Shown: in pieces, positions 44,015 through 51,326 of the stretch
Numbering within the stretch: the stretch's first letter is position 1
Layout of the letters: each line of letters opens with the position of its first letter
Source of the DNA: Thiodiazotropha sp050291245
GTDB lineage: Bacteria > Pseudomonadota > Gammaproteobacteria > Chromatiales > Chromatiaceae
Direction: 5' to 3'
NCBI GenBank assembly: GCA_050291245.1
Contig: JBNKJP010000067.1
Location: forward strand, 62,001 to 126,000
Length of the DNA stretch: 64,000 nucleotides
Notes under the pieces: generated by a model
What the model was told of the DNA's origin: nothing
The model's input: the letters and a program-made list of their open reading frames with translations, nothing else
Databases searched by the model: none
Position numbers and translations under genes: made by a program

Positions 44015-44031
44015 TTTTCGATGCCTGACGT

Positions 44032-44610
44032 TTAGGGTTTCAACAATGGGCTCAGTTTTTTGTCAATCGCTTCCCGAGCCCGGAAGATGCGGGATCGCAC
44101 GGTACCAACGGGGCATTCCATGGCATTGGCGATCTCTTCATAGCTCATTCCCTCGAGCTCCCTCAGAACTATGGCGGTTCGAAGATCCTCGGGCAGATCA
44201 TCGATCGCCTGTTGAACCGTCTGGGAAATCTCTTCCGTCAGGACGTGATTCTCAGGGGTTCCTGTCTCCTTTAGACGGATGCCGACATCCATTTGTTCAG
44301 CCATTTCCGCTTCGACATCATCCGCCGGCGGACGACGTCCCTGCGCCACGAGGTAATTCTTCGCGGTATTGATGGCAATGCGATACAGCCAGGTGTAGAA
44401 AGCACTGTCACCACGAAACTTGGGCATCGCCCGATAGGCCTTGATAAAGGCCTCCTGGGTGACGTCCAGCACCTCATGGGGGTCCCGAATGTAACGGGAG
44501 ATCAGATTGGTGATCTTCTGCTGGTACTTCAACACCAACAGGTCAAACGCCTTCTTATCACCTTGTTGGACTCGAGCTACGAGTTCCTGATCGATTAACC
44601 GCTCGCCCAT
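44032..44610 (-). CDS. rpoE: RNA polymerase sigma factor RpoE (AlgU)
   Basis: A 192-residue ECF sigma factor. Region 2 has DQELVARVQQGDKKAFDLLVLKYQ and the DVTQEAFIKAYRAMPKFRGDSAFYTWLYRIA stretch (in parts). Region 4 has LPEDLRTAIVLRELEGMSYEEIA. It directs the envelope stress response. I chose ATG 44610, with GAGGAGGT upstream, because it gives the family's normal length; the frame extends 16 residues further to an ATG at 44658. The operon continues with rseA, rseB, rseC, mucD and a glutaredoxin. Confidence 0.97.
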   Translation of the reverse strand: MGERLIDQELVARVQQGDKKAFDLLVLKYQQKITNLISRYIRDPHEVLDVTQEAFIKAYRAMPKFRGDSAFYTWLYRIAINTAKNYLVAQGRRPPADDVEAEMAEQMDVGIRLKETGTPENHVLTEEISQTVQQAIDDLPEDLRTAIVLRELEGMSYEEIANAMECPVGTVRSRIFRAREAIDKKLSPLLKP

Positions 44611-44656
44611 CCGGGCCGATACCTCCTCGCGACGGGCACATTCGGTGCACAGTCCC

Positions 44657-44683
44657 ATTGACAGTCTTGGTTAGGAATAGTTC
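44657..44683 (-). promoter_or_regulatory. Weak sigma-E-like promoter upstream of rpoE
   Basis: GAACTA, 16 bases, TCAAT on the minus strand. The -35 hexamer matches five of six positions of GAACTT but the -10 is poor. Position (about 45 bp before the chosen rpoE start) fits autoregulation, as known for this operon in relatives. Confidence 0.3.
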
Positions 44684-44766
44684 TCTCAATCCCCACATCC
44701 ATTGACACACATCATTATTCGGCGCCATTGGTTCAACATGTTTCCAATTTCCGCTAGGATGCAGGG

Positions 44767-44797
44767 GTACCGCAGTACACTAACATGGCTGCGGTAC
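44767..44797. promoter_or_regulatory. Perfect 9-bp inverted repeat in the nadB leader
   Basis: GTACCGCAG (44767-44775), 13 bases, CTGCGGTAC (44789-44797). It ends 38 bp before the nadB ATG. This is a candidate repressor site or an mRNA hairpin; it does not match the NadR box TGTTTA-N6-TAAACA. Confidence 0.5.
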
Positions 44798-44835
44798 ACA
44801 GGACATTATCGCCATAAACGACCAACCCCCGCAAT

Positions 44836-46455
44836 ATGACTACCGAACACCTCCACGACGTTCTCATCATTGGCAGCGGCGCCGCCGGCCTGAGTCTTGC
44901 CCTGCGCCTGGATGAGCATCTGAAAATTGCTGTGATCTCCAAGAAAGAACTGGAGGAATCCAACACCTACTATGCCCAGGGCGGTATCTCGGTGGTACTG
45001 GACGAAGCGGATAGCATCGCCTCCCATGTCAAGGACACCCTGATTGCAGGTGCCGGCCTGTGTGACGAACAGACGGTTCAGCGGGTCGTTGAGAACGGTC
45101 GGCAAAATATTGAGTGGCTGCTCAAGGGGGGCGTGAACTTCACCCGGGACAACACCTCCTCCAGCAGTGGCGGCTATCACCTGACCCGTGAGGGTGGCCA
45201 TTCCCATCGTCGGGTGATTCATGCCGCGGATGCTACCGGTCGGGAGGTCGAAACCACCCTCCACAGCCAAGTCATGTCCCGCTCGAACATCGACATCTAT
45301 GAACACCACATCGCGGTTGACCTGATCACCAGCGAAAGGGGCGACCAGAAAGCGCAGAAACACTGCTACGGTGCCTACATCCTTGACCACAGAAGCAATC
45401 AGGTTGCCACCTTCAAGGCCCGTTTCGTAGTACTGGCGACAGGTGGCGCGAGCAAAGTCTACCTGTACACCAGCAATCCGGACGTCTCGACCGGGGATGG
45501 CATTGCCATGGCCTGGCGGGCCGGGTGCCGGGTGGCGAACATGGAATTCATCCAATTTCACCCCACCTGTCTCTACCACCCCGAAGCCAAGAGTTTTCTC
45601 ATCTCGGAGGCGGTGCGCGGTGAAGGCGGCCATCTGATCCTACCGGATGGGAGCCGCTTCATGCATCGTTTCGACGAGCGCAAGGAACTGGCGCCCCGTG
45701 ACATCGTCGCCCGCGCCATCGACCACGAAATGAAACGCATCGGTGCGGACTGCCTCTATCTCGATATCAGTCATAAACCCGCCGCGTTCATCCAGGAGCA
45801 TTTTCCGACCATCTACCAACGCTGTCTCGATTTCGGTTTCGATATGGCGAACCAGCCGATTCCCGTGGTACCTGCCGCCCACTATACCTGCGGCGGCATC
45901 ATGGCCGATCACCAGGCGCGCACGGATGTGGCGGGCCTCTATGCAATCGGAGAGTGCGCCTACACCGGTTTGCACGGCGCGAACCGCATGGCCAGTAACT
46001 CACTGCTCGAATGCCTGGTGTTTGCCGAGTTGGCGGCCCAGGACATCCAGGCCTTGGCGAAAGCCACACCCGAACCCCCGACTATCGCCCCCTGGGACGA
46101 GAGCCGGGTCACCGAGCCGGATGAAGAGGTGGTGGTATCCCACAACTGGGACGAGTTACGACACTTCATGTGGGACTATGTAGGGATCGTCCGCAGTAAC
46201 AAGCGTCTGGTGCGAGCCCGTCGCCGAGTGGACCTGCTGCAACGTGAAATCGTGGAGTATTACAGCAATTTCCGGGTCAGTATGGACCTGCTCGAGTTGA
46301 GAAACCTGGTCGATGTGGCGGACATGATCATCCGCTCGGCCCAGTGCCGGCGCGAGAGCCGGGGGTTACATTTCACCATCGACTTTCCCTATCCGGACGA
46401 TCGGGTGCAAAAAAAGCCGACCATCCTGATCCCCGAGTCCTACTCTCCGTACTGA
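44836..46455 (+). CDS. nadB: L-aspartate oxidase (NadB)
   Basis: A 539-residue FAD enzyme that oxidises aspartate to iminoaspartate in NAD synthesis. The FAD-binding motif is IIGSGAAGLSLALRL (11-25), with the HSHRR substrate region (EGGHSHRRVIHAADATG in parts near 121-137) and the C-terminal TDVAGLYAIGECAYTGLHGANRMASNS region (two parts) near 358-385. It uses oxygen or fumarate as acceptor. The gene is divergent from rpoE, the arrangement also found in Pseudomonas and E. coli. It is followed by the convergent ygfX. Confidence 0.97.
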   Translation: MTTEHLHDVLIIGSGAAGLSLALRLDEHLKIAVISKKELEESNTYYAQGGISVVLDEADSIASHVKDTLIAGAGLCDEQTVQRVVENGRQNIEWLLKGGVNFTRDNTSSSSGGYHLTREGGHSHRRVIHAADATGREVETTLHSQVMSRSNIDIYEHHIAVDLITSERGDQKAQKHCYGAYILDHRSNQVATFKARFVVLATGGASKVYLYTSNPDVSTGDGIAMAWRAGCRVANMEFIQFHPTCLYHPEAKSFLISEAVRGEGGHLILPDGSRFMHRFDERKELAPRDIVARAIDHEMKRIGADCLYLDISHKPAAFIQEHFPTIYQRCLDFGFDMANQPIPVVPAAHYTCGGIMADHQARTDVAGLYAIGECAYTGLHGANRMASNSLLECLVFAELAAQDIQALAKATPEPPTIAPWDESRVTEPDEEVVVSHNWDELRHFMWDYVGIVRSNKRLVRARRRVDLLQREIVEYYSNFRVSMDLLELRNLVDVADMIIRSAQCRRESRGLHFTIDFPYPDDRVQKKPTILIPESYSPY

Positions 46456-46494
46456 TGTAATCTCAGCCCGTTCCCCTATGGATTCAAGATGATG

Positions 46495-46929
46495 TCAGAA
46501 ACGGATATAGCCCAGCATGATCCGCAGGCGACGCATCCGATCCCCGGAAAGCGCATCCCGAAACACCACCAGGCTTGATTGGCCCCGACCCTGGAGCAGA
46601 TCGAACCGTAAAATAATTACCCAGGGACTGACAAAGCTGTCTCCTCGCAGTCTGGCCTTGCGTTGTCGGCCAGAGCCCAGAACCAGTCTGCACCAGCCAC
46701 TCGAAGTCAGGGTCAGCCGGACGATCTGCTGTTGCCGGGGCATAACGGTCCGCCGGTAGCGTATCACGCCACTCAATGACAGCACGCCGAGCAACGCCAG
46801 CCGTACTGCCCAATTCGCCTCGGTGAACAGTATCGACACCAGGGCACACAGATAGAGCAACAGCCACCATGCCGCAAGCAGTCGCGAGGGTGTGGGCTCA
46901 ATACTCAGTGACGGAAGCTCATTACTCAT
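46495..46929 (-). CDS. YgfX/CptA-like small membrane protein
   Basis: A 144-residue protein with two N-terminal membrane helices (about 18-36 and 40-57, AAWWLLLYLCALVSILF and LALLGVLSLSGVI) and a basic cytoplasmic domain with SSGWCRLVLG and VSPWVIILRF. This is the YgfX pattern. In most gammaproteobacteria ygfX forms an operon with sdhE (flavinylation factor of succinate dehydrogenase) next to nadB. Here the nadB neighbour is kept, but no sdhE lies upstream of ygfX: the region holds repeats and then the histidine kinase. The role is debated (toxin on MreB/FtsZ or membrane biogenesis). Confidence 0.72.
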   Translation of the reverse strand: MSNELPSLSIEPTPSRLLAAWWLLLYLCALVSILFTEANWAVRLALLGVLSLSGVIRYRRTVMPRQQQIVRLTLTSSGWCRLVLGSGRQRKARLRGDSFVSPWVIILRFDLLQGRGQSSLVVFRDALSGDRMRRLRIMLGYIRF

Positions 46930-46962
46930 CGATGTCGCCTCCCTGCGACGCTGAAATGATAT

Positions 46963-46990
46963 GCATTCCCACGCAGAGCGTGGGAACGAG
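46963..46990. repeat. Palindromic repeat family A, single copy
   Basis: The CCCACGCAGAGCGTGGG core sits 34 bp upstream of ygfX, where sdhE would be expected in relatives. It is identical over its 28 bp to the copy at 51256-51283. Confidence 0.75.
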
Positions 46991-47034
46991 ACAAGGGAGG
47001 GGCCATTCCCGGCGGAGTGCGCCTAGCGCCAAGC

Positions 47035-47084
47035 CCCTTAGCGTCACGCTGATAGGTTCACTTTATACGTTACACTACACTAGG
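47035..47084 (-). repeat. 50-bp gene-end repeat, copy 1 (end of the histidine kinase gene)
   Basis: Read on the minus strand it begins CCTAGTGTAGTGTAACG and ends GACGCTAAGGG. It matches 59009-59058 at 48 of 50 positions (37 at the right end without change). The TAG stop codon of the kinase gene lies inside it. Confidence 0.8.
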
Positions 47085-48438
47085 TTGGGCCGCGGTAGCT
47101 TAAGGGATTCAGCACAACACTCACCCGCAATCCATGCAGCTCCGGGGATCGATCGAAACGTATCCGCCCAGCGTAAAGCTCGACCACATCATTCACAATT
47201 GCCAGTCCCAGGCCATGCCCGTCAATGGACTCATCGAGTCTGCGTCCTCTCTGGGTCATGATTTCGATGGCATCATCTTCAAGACCCTCACCATCGTCTT
47301 CGACGACGATCTCTAACCCCTGGCTCCCTGATACATGGCAGATCACCCGGCCGTGCGCCCACTTACAGGCATTGTCCAACAGGTTTCCCAACAACTCCAG
47401 AAGATCCTCCCGGTCACCGAATGGTTTGGGCGTCCCCTCGATCCGGGTTTCGAGATGGAGTTGGCGTTCCCGGTAAATCTGCCGCAGCGCATGCAGCAAG
47501 TCGGGCAGATCCTTCTCTACATCGAACCGTTCACTGAGGGTTTTCCCACCCGCCAGGCGAGCCCGCCGCAACTCCCGATCCATCAATATCCGGATACGTT
47601 CCACCTGGTCACGCGCCTGCTGCAGATTCGGATCGGAAGGGGTGGATTGATCGAAGTGGCGGGTCAGAAGATTCAAGGGTCCCTTGAGCGCATGCGCGAG
47701 ATTGCCCATGGCATTGCGCGAACGCTGATTGCGAGTCGATAACAGACGTAGCAGATGATTGACCTCGTTGACCAACGGCAGAAATTCAGTCGGCACATCG
47801 TCGCGCAGCAGTTGCTCCTGCCCCGATGCCAGATTTTGCACATCCTGTCGTAGCGGTTTCAGGCGACGGAACGCCCCTCTGACCACCACGCTCTGAAGCA
47901 CCAACAGCAGCACCAGACCCGCTAAGGCCACCAGGGCAAAGTGTTTGAGAAAACGCTCACGCTGCCGTTTGAGGGGGCGAAGATCCTCGGCCACGGCGAG
48001 GGTGAAATCCCGGTCCTGTTTACGATATCCACGGGCCCAGACCAGTAGATGTTGACCGTCCGGTCCCTGCAGATGGAAGCGCTCCGATCTCCCGAAAGGC
48101 ATCCGGGGAATCTGTAATTTGTAATCCCACACGGACCGGGACGCCACCCCCTCACCCTGATCCGTCAGGATGAGGTAGTAATGCCCGGAATAGGGTCGGT
48201 GGTAGATCTGATTGAGCTTGGCTGAGACCACGGTAACACCCTGCCCCAACGCCATGGCACCCAGAATAGTCTCGGCATCGTGTTCCAATCGGGATGCAAT
48301 GAAGTCTTCCGTCAACCGCTCGACCGCCCCGGTGCTGAACAGCCACAACAACCCCATCAGCAGACTGAGGCTGATGGTAAGCCCGGCCTGAAGGCGAAAT
48401 TCCAGTGAGTTAACCCGTTTCGAGCCCGACAAAGACAT
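47080..48438 (-). CDS. PhoQ-like sensor histidine kinase
   Basis: A 452-residue kinase. TM1 is at about 14-36, a periplasmic domain follows to about 160, TM2 lies at about 160-182. The HAMP and dimerisation region carries the H-box NLAHALKGPLNLL; the N-box is LLDNACKWAHG and the G-box EDDGEGL with GHGLGLAIV. The family resembles PhoQ/QseC group kinases in which the His is in HALKxPL. It overlaps the response regulator by 29 bp. The stop codon TAG lies in a 50-bp repeat shared with another gene. The signal is unknown; the operon context with haem proteins suggests redox or oxygen/NO signals. Confidence 0.9.
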   Translation of the reverse strand: MSLSGSKRVNSLEFRLQAGLTISLSLLMGLLWLFSTGAVERLTEDFIASRLEHDAETILGAMALGQGVTVVSAKLNQIYHRPYSGHYYLILTDQGEGVASRSVWDYKLQIPRMPFGRSERFHLQGPDGQHLLVWARGYRKQDRDFTLAVAEDLRPLKRQRERFLKHFALVALAGLVLLLVLQSVVVRGAFRRLKPLRQDVQNLASGQEQLLRDDVPTEFLPLVNEVNHLLRLLSTRNQRSRNAMGNLAHALKGPLNLLTRHFDQSTPSDPNLQQARDQVERIRILMDRELRRARLAGGKTLSERFDVEKDLPDLLHALRQIYRERQLHLETRIEGTPKPFGDREDLLELLGNLLDNACKWAHGRVICHVSGSQGLEIVVEDDGEGLEDDAIEIMTQRGRRLDESIDGHGLGLAIVNDVVELYAGRIRFDRSPELHGLRVSVVLNPLSYRGPT

Positions 48439-49081
48439 ACCCCTGACCACGGCGGGTCTCGATGGCCTCTCGACCCAGCTTGTCCCGCAAGCGACGGATA
48501 TAGACCTCGATCAGGTTGCTGTCCCGATCAAAATCCTGTTCATATACATGTTCGGTCAAGCGGGTTTTGGAGATAATTTTCCCTTGGTTCAGAAGAAAAC
48601 AGCGTAACAGACGAAACTCGGTGCCGGTCAGCTCGATGCGTTGTTGTGAAGGCAGGATCACCTGCTGGCGTTCTTCATCCAATTCGAGTCCGCCAGCCTT
48701 AAGACGATTACCGAGCATGTCATGACTGCGTCGGATCAAGGCTCGTACGCGCATGACCAGCTCTTCCACATGGAACGGCTTGCCGAGATAGTCATCGGCA
48801 CCGGTCTTAAAACCGGCCACCCGTTCATGCCAGGCATCCCTGGCGGTGAGTATCAACACCGGAGTTTGGACACCTTTGGATCGCCAGTTTTGCAACACCT
48901 CCAGACCGGGTCGCTGCGGCAAACCCAGATCCAGGACGATGAGATCGTAGTTCATCTCATCCCCCATGAACTCGGCCTCCACTCCCTGGCTGGCCTGGTC
49001 AACGGCAAAACCCTCCCGTTCCAGGTCCTGTTTCAGGGAGTCACTGAGCAGTAGGTCATCTTCGACCAGCAGCAGGCGCAT
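48410..49081 (-). CDS. OmpR/PhoP-family response regulator
   Basis: A 223-residue regulator. Receiver domain: acidic DD at 8-9, phosphorylated Asp in LIVLDLGLPQRPGLEVL (about D51), Lys in DDYLGKPF. The C-terminal winged-helix DNA-binding domain has LTGTEFRLLRCFL and LIEVYIRRLRDKLG. It forms a pair with the overlapping histidine kinase downstream. It starts 3 bp after the PepSY gene, and the transcript probably begins at the cytochrome b561 gene, so the regulator may control its own haem-protein operon. Confidence 0.95.
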   Translation of the reverse strand: MRLLLVEDDLLLSDSLKQDLEREGFAVDQASQGVEAEFMGDEMNYDLIVLDLGLPQRPGLEVLQNWRSKGVQTPVLILTARDAWHERVAGFKTGADDYLGKPFHVEELVMRVRALIRRSHDMLGNRLKAGGLELDEERQQVILPSQQRIELTGTEFRLLRCFLLNQGKIISKTRLTEHVYEQDFDRDSNLIEVYIRRLRDKLGREAIETRRGQGYVFVGLETG

Positions 49082-49084
49082 GCC

Positions 49085-49387
49085 TCAATCCTCCCGGTCG
49101 CGTTTGAGTATCTGGCCATTTTGCGCATCGACCTTGAACTCCCATACTCGACCCTGTTTATCCAACAGTTCGATTTCGTATACATATCGGCCGCGCTTTT
49201 GCTCGAGTTCCAGCTCAAGCACGCGACTTTTCTCCTGCTCGCCGATTTTTGAAAGTATCTCGGACAAGGGTAGGATCACCCCCTGTTCGGTCAAGCGACG
49301 CGCTTCGTCATGGGAATGCTCCTCTGCCGACACCCCCTGACATGACATCAGCATCAGCATCAGTACGCAGATTCTCCGACCCTTCAT
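49085..49387 (-). CDS. Exported PepSY-domain protein
   Basis: A 100-residue protein with a signal peptide (cleavage after CQGVSA near 21) and a PepSY domain: ILPLSEILSKIGEQEKSRVLELELEQKRGRYVYEIELLDKQGRVWEFKVDAQNG is the typical two-helix, three-strand pattern (shown in part as ILSKIGEQEK and RYVYEIELLDKQG). PepSY proteins often precede PhoPQ-like two-component genes and are thought to modulate them. Here the same context is found, between dihaem cytochrome c and the regulator. The ATG 49387 was chosen over a TTG three codons upstream. Confidence 0.85.
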   Translation of the reverse strand: MKGRRICVLMLMLMSCQGVSAEEHSHDEARRLTEQGVILPLSEILSKIGEQEKSRVLELELEQKRGRYVYEIELLDKQGRVWEFKVDAQNGQILKRDRED

Positions 49388-49405
49388 TGTCAGCAATATA
49401 CCGAC

Positions 49406-49987
49406 TCAGTCATCCCAGCGTCCTAAACCGGGAACCCGGATATCGTGTTCATCGTAATATCCCTGCATCGCCCGGGTATGACAGGTATCACAGTTGCTGA
49501 AGGAGATATCGGGATTGGGATGGCGTCTCAGGAACGCAGCGATTTCATCATGCTCATGGCGGAAAAACGCAGTTGCTGTGACTCTTTGCGGATTCGGCGT
49601 ATAGCGCAGGGACCACCTAACCTTATTGGGTATTTCCCGATCCATGGCATCCGCGGAGTTGGCGCTCAGGTAATCCAGTATACGACGTTGTAATGCCTCC
49701 TCCATCTGCGCATTGTCTCCAAAATGATCATCCAAATGATTCATAATGTCGCTCCAGGAGGCAGTCGGCAAAAAGCCGGGTTGATAGGGAAAATGGCAAC
49801 TACCACACTCCTCACGATACACGGCACTGTCTTGAGTTTCCACAGGTGCCACCGGCGAACCGAACCAACGCGACCAGCGTCCTTCATGCCCATGTTCACC
49901 CTCGTCACGATCCGCAAGCGCTACGCCAATACCCAGAATCAGTGGTATTGCGGTTAACAGAGTTACAACGGGTTTTGATAGTCGCAT
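49406..49987 (-). CDS. Dihaem cytochrome c (DHC family)
   Basis: A 193-residue periplasmic protein with a signal peptide (about 1-26, ending GVALA) and two haem c sites: CGSCH near residue 61-65 and CDTCH near 167-171. Family landmarks SCHFPYQPGFLPTASW and DHFGDNA match DHC, the electron donor to SHP in Rhodobacter sphaeroides and others. It directly follows the SHP gene, as in the known cytochrome b-SHP-DHC clusters. The start ATG 49987 has GAGGTG six bases upstream; a GTG at 49996 is less likely. Confidence 0.92.
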   Translation of the reverse strand: MRLSKPVVTLLTAIPLILGIGVALADRDEGEHGHEGRWSRWFGSPVAPVETQDSAVYREECGSCHFPYQPGFLPTASWSDIMNHLDDHFGDNAQMEEALQRRILDYLSANSADAMDREIPNKVRWSLRYTPNPQRVTATAFFRHEHDEIAAFLRRHPNPDISFSNCDTCHTRAMQGYYDEHDIRVPGLGRWDD

Positions 49988-50002
49988 AATAATCACCTCG
50001 GT

Positions 50003-50395
50003 TTACTGTTGCTGGAGAAAGCGCAGAATGTCGCCCTTCTCCTGGACCGTGCAGGCACGGCCCCAGGTCCATTCGCAATTGCGCTTGAACCACTTTTCGA
50101 TTTTTCGTGCATCGGCCAATCGTCGGGGATTGACCGAAGGCGCCATCGGTTTAATCGACCGGCCGGTTTTGACATGCTTACCCGGTTGGGCCAGATTTTC
50201 ACCATGACAGTCCTGACAGGAACGTCTGTTCCCGCTTTGCGGATCGTCAACCATGCGTGTCCAGGCCTGAGCACCGTTTTGTGCGGAAAAATCTTTCGCC
50301 CCCTCCGCCTGATAGGCCTGCAGACGTTGTTCCACACTGTCGGCCAGTCCCGGCACCGGCAGCCAAAGAATCAGTATCAGTATTTCTCTCTTCAT
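50003..50395 (-). CDS. Sphaeroides haem protein (SHP)-type cytochrome c (DUF1924)
   Basis: A 130-residue periplasmic haem protein with a signal peptide (about 1-18, ending GLADS) and a single haem site CQDCH near 74-78. The C-terminal part has KRNCEWTWGRACT: an Asn next to a Cys, and a second Cys eight residues on. In SHP an Asn serves as sixth haem ligand that leaves on reduction, opening a site for O2 or NO, and a disulfide is nearby, so these residues fit. The DHC gene follows and the cytochrome b561 gene precedes, with the stop of the latter 12 bp before. ATG 50395 has AGAGGA six bases upstream. Confidence 0.9.
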   Translation of the reverse strand: MKREILILILWLPVPGLADSVEQRLQAYQAEGAKDFSAQNGAQAWTRMVDDPQSGNRRSCQDCHGENLAQPGKHVKTGRSIKPMAPSVNPRRLADARKIEKWFKRNCEWTWGRACTVQEKGDILRFLQQQ

Positions 50396-50406
50396 CAATT
50401 TTCCTC

Positions 50407-50970
50407 TCAACGGGCTTTGCGGCCCGTGAACATGGCGCGTACCAGATTCTCCCGATGCAGCAGAGATCCAAAGGCGACACCACCCAAATGGACAAACACC
50501 AGAACCAGCGTGACATGGGCAAAGAACTCATGGACTTCCTCAAAGAACTCACTGCCATAGCTCGCCTTGTGGCGGAACACCTCCGTCAGTGGGCCCATCC
50601 CCTCGGCCCCGTATGCCAGCAACCCGCTCAACACCGTGATTGTCAGCATGATCAGCAAGGCCAGGATCATCGCCCCACCCGCAGGGTTGTGACCCAGGGT
50701 ACGTTTGGCCTTGAGTTTCACGAGATCCTTGAGATAGGCGATTACCACCCCGGGTGGTTTGATAAAATCCGAAAAACGGGCATATCGGGTTCCAATGAGA
50801 CCCCAGACCAAACGCACCACCAGCAGACCGGCGATGAGATACCCGGCAAAGGCGTGCAGAGACATCAATTCATCTTCGGTCACCCAGGCTACGGCGAATG
50901 CACTGACCAGAGTCCAATGAAAAATCCGCACCAACGGGTCCCAGACCTTGATACCGGAATTCGCTTTCAT
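50407..50970 (-). CDS. Cytochrome b561-type membrane protein (haem b electron carrier)
   Basis: A 187-residue inner-membrane protein with four predicted helices. The haem-binding His pattern is seen in VRIFHWTLVS (helix 1), SLHAFAGYLIAGLLVVRLVWG (helix 2, in parts) and HEFFAHVTLVLVFVHLGG near the end (written in short as FAHVTL and VHLGG). It should carry electrons from the quinone pool to DHC and then SHP. ATG 50970 is preceded by AGGA eight bases upstream; earlier starts lack support. It is the first gene of the haem operon. Confidence 0.92.
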   Translation of the reverse strand: MKANSGIKVWDPLVRIFHWTLVSAFAVAWVTEDELMSLHAFAGYLIAGLLVVRLVWGLIGTRYARFSDFIKPPGVVIAYLKDLVKLKAKRTLGHNPAGGAMILALLIMLTITVLSGLLAYGAEGMGPLTEVFRHKASYGSEFFEEVHEFFAHVTLVLVFVHLGGVAFGSLLHRENLVRAMFTGRKAR

Positions 50971-51108
50971 ATGATTCATCCTATGTGTTCGACTTGGTGA
51001 TAAGCATGGCAGGGGAACATGAATCAAAGCTGAAAGATATCAGCAGAGTGAATTAGGACCGGAATCCACGAATTCAGGTGAAATTTAAGGGAGGGAGCCT
51101 ATAAAAAT

Positions 51109-51160
51109 GGCACTTAATCAAGCCAAAAACCACCGTCATTCCGACGCATGCCGGGATCCA
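51109..51160. repeat. Partial MITE-like element with family B repeat
   Basis: GGCACTTAAT at 51109-51118 starts as in the element at 53091, then CGTCATTCCGACGCATGCCG at 51134-51153 is a diverged family B palindrome. It ends by joining the family A pair at 51174. Confidence 0.6.
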
Positions 51161-51173
51161 GGCTGCTTGTATA

Positions 51174-51283
51174 CGTTCCCACGCTCTGCGTGGGAATGCA
51201 GCCTTTGGGTTCGTTGGCCATCTCAAGCCGGGGCAATACGACGAAACATCTGTATGCATTCCCACGCAGAGCGTGGGAACGAG
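51174..51283. repeat. Inverted pair of family A repeats
   Basis: 51174-51200 is the exact reverse complement of 51256-51281 over the core and flanks, with 55 bases between. The spacing equals that of the pair at 33469-33574. The middle part is not shared. Confidence 0.75.
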
Positions 51284-51326
51284 ACCCTCAAGGATGAGAT
51301 CCGAGACTGACGGAAACAACCAATCT

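Larger units (their letters stand above)
50971..51326. other. 356-bp repeat-rich intergenic region between cytochrome b561 and hynL
   Basis: No gene is seen. From 51109 it holds a left half of the MITE-like element, a family B repeat, and an inverted pair of family A repeats. The first 130 bases should hold the promoter of the cytochrome operon. hynL ends at 51327 without a clear intrinsic terminator. Confidence 0.6.

Noticed and set aside
44702..44735. TTGACA as the nadB promoter -35
   Set aside because: No acceptable -10 box lies 16-18 bases downstream.
46484..46870. Overlapping minus-strand frame in ygfX
   Set aside because: The ygfX frame has two clear membrane helices and family motifs; the alternative frame has neither.
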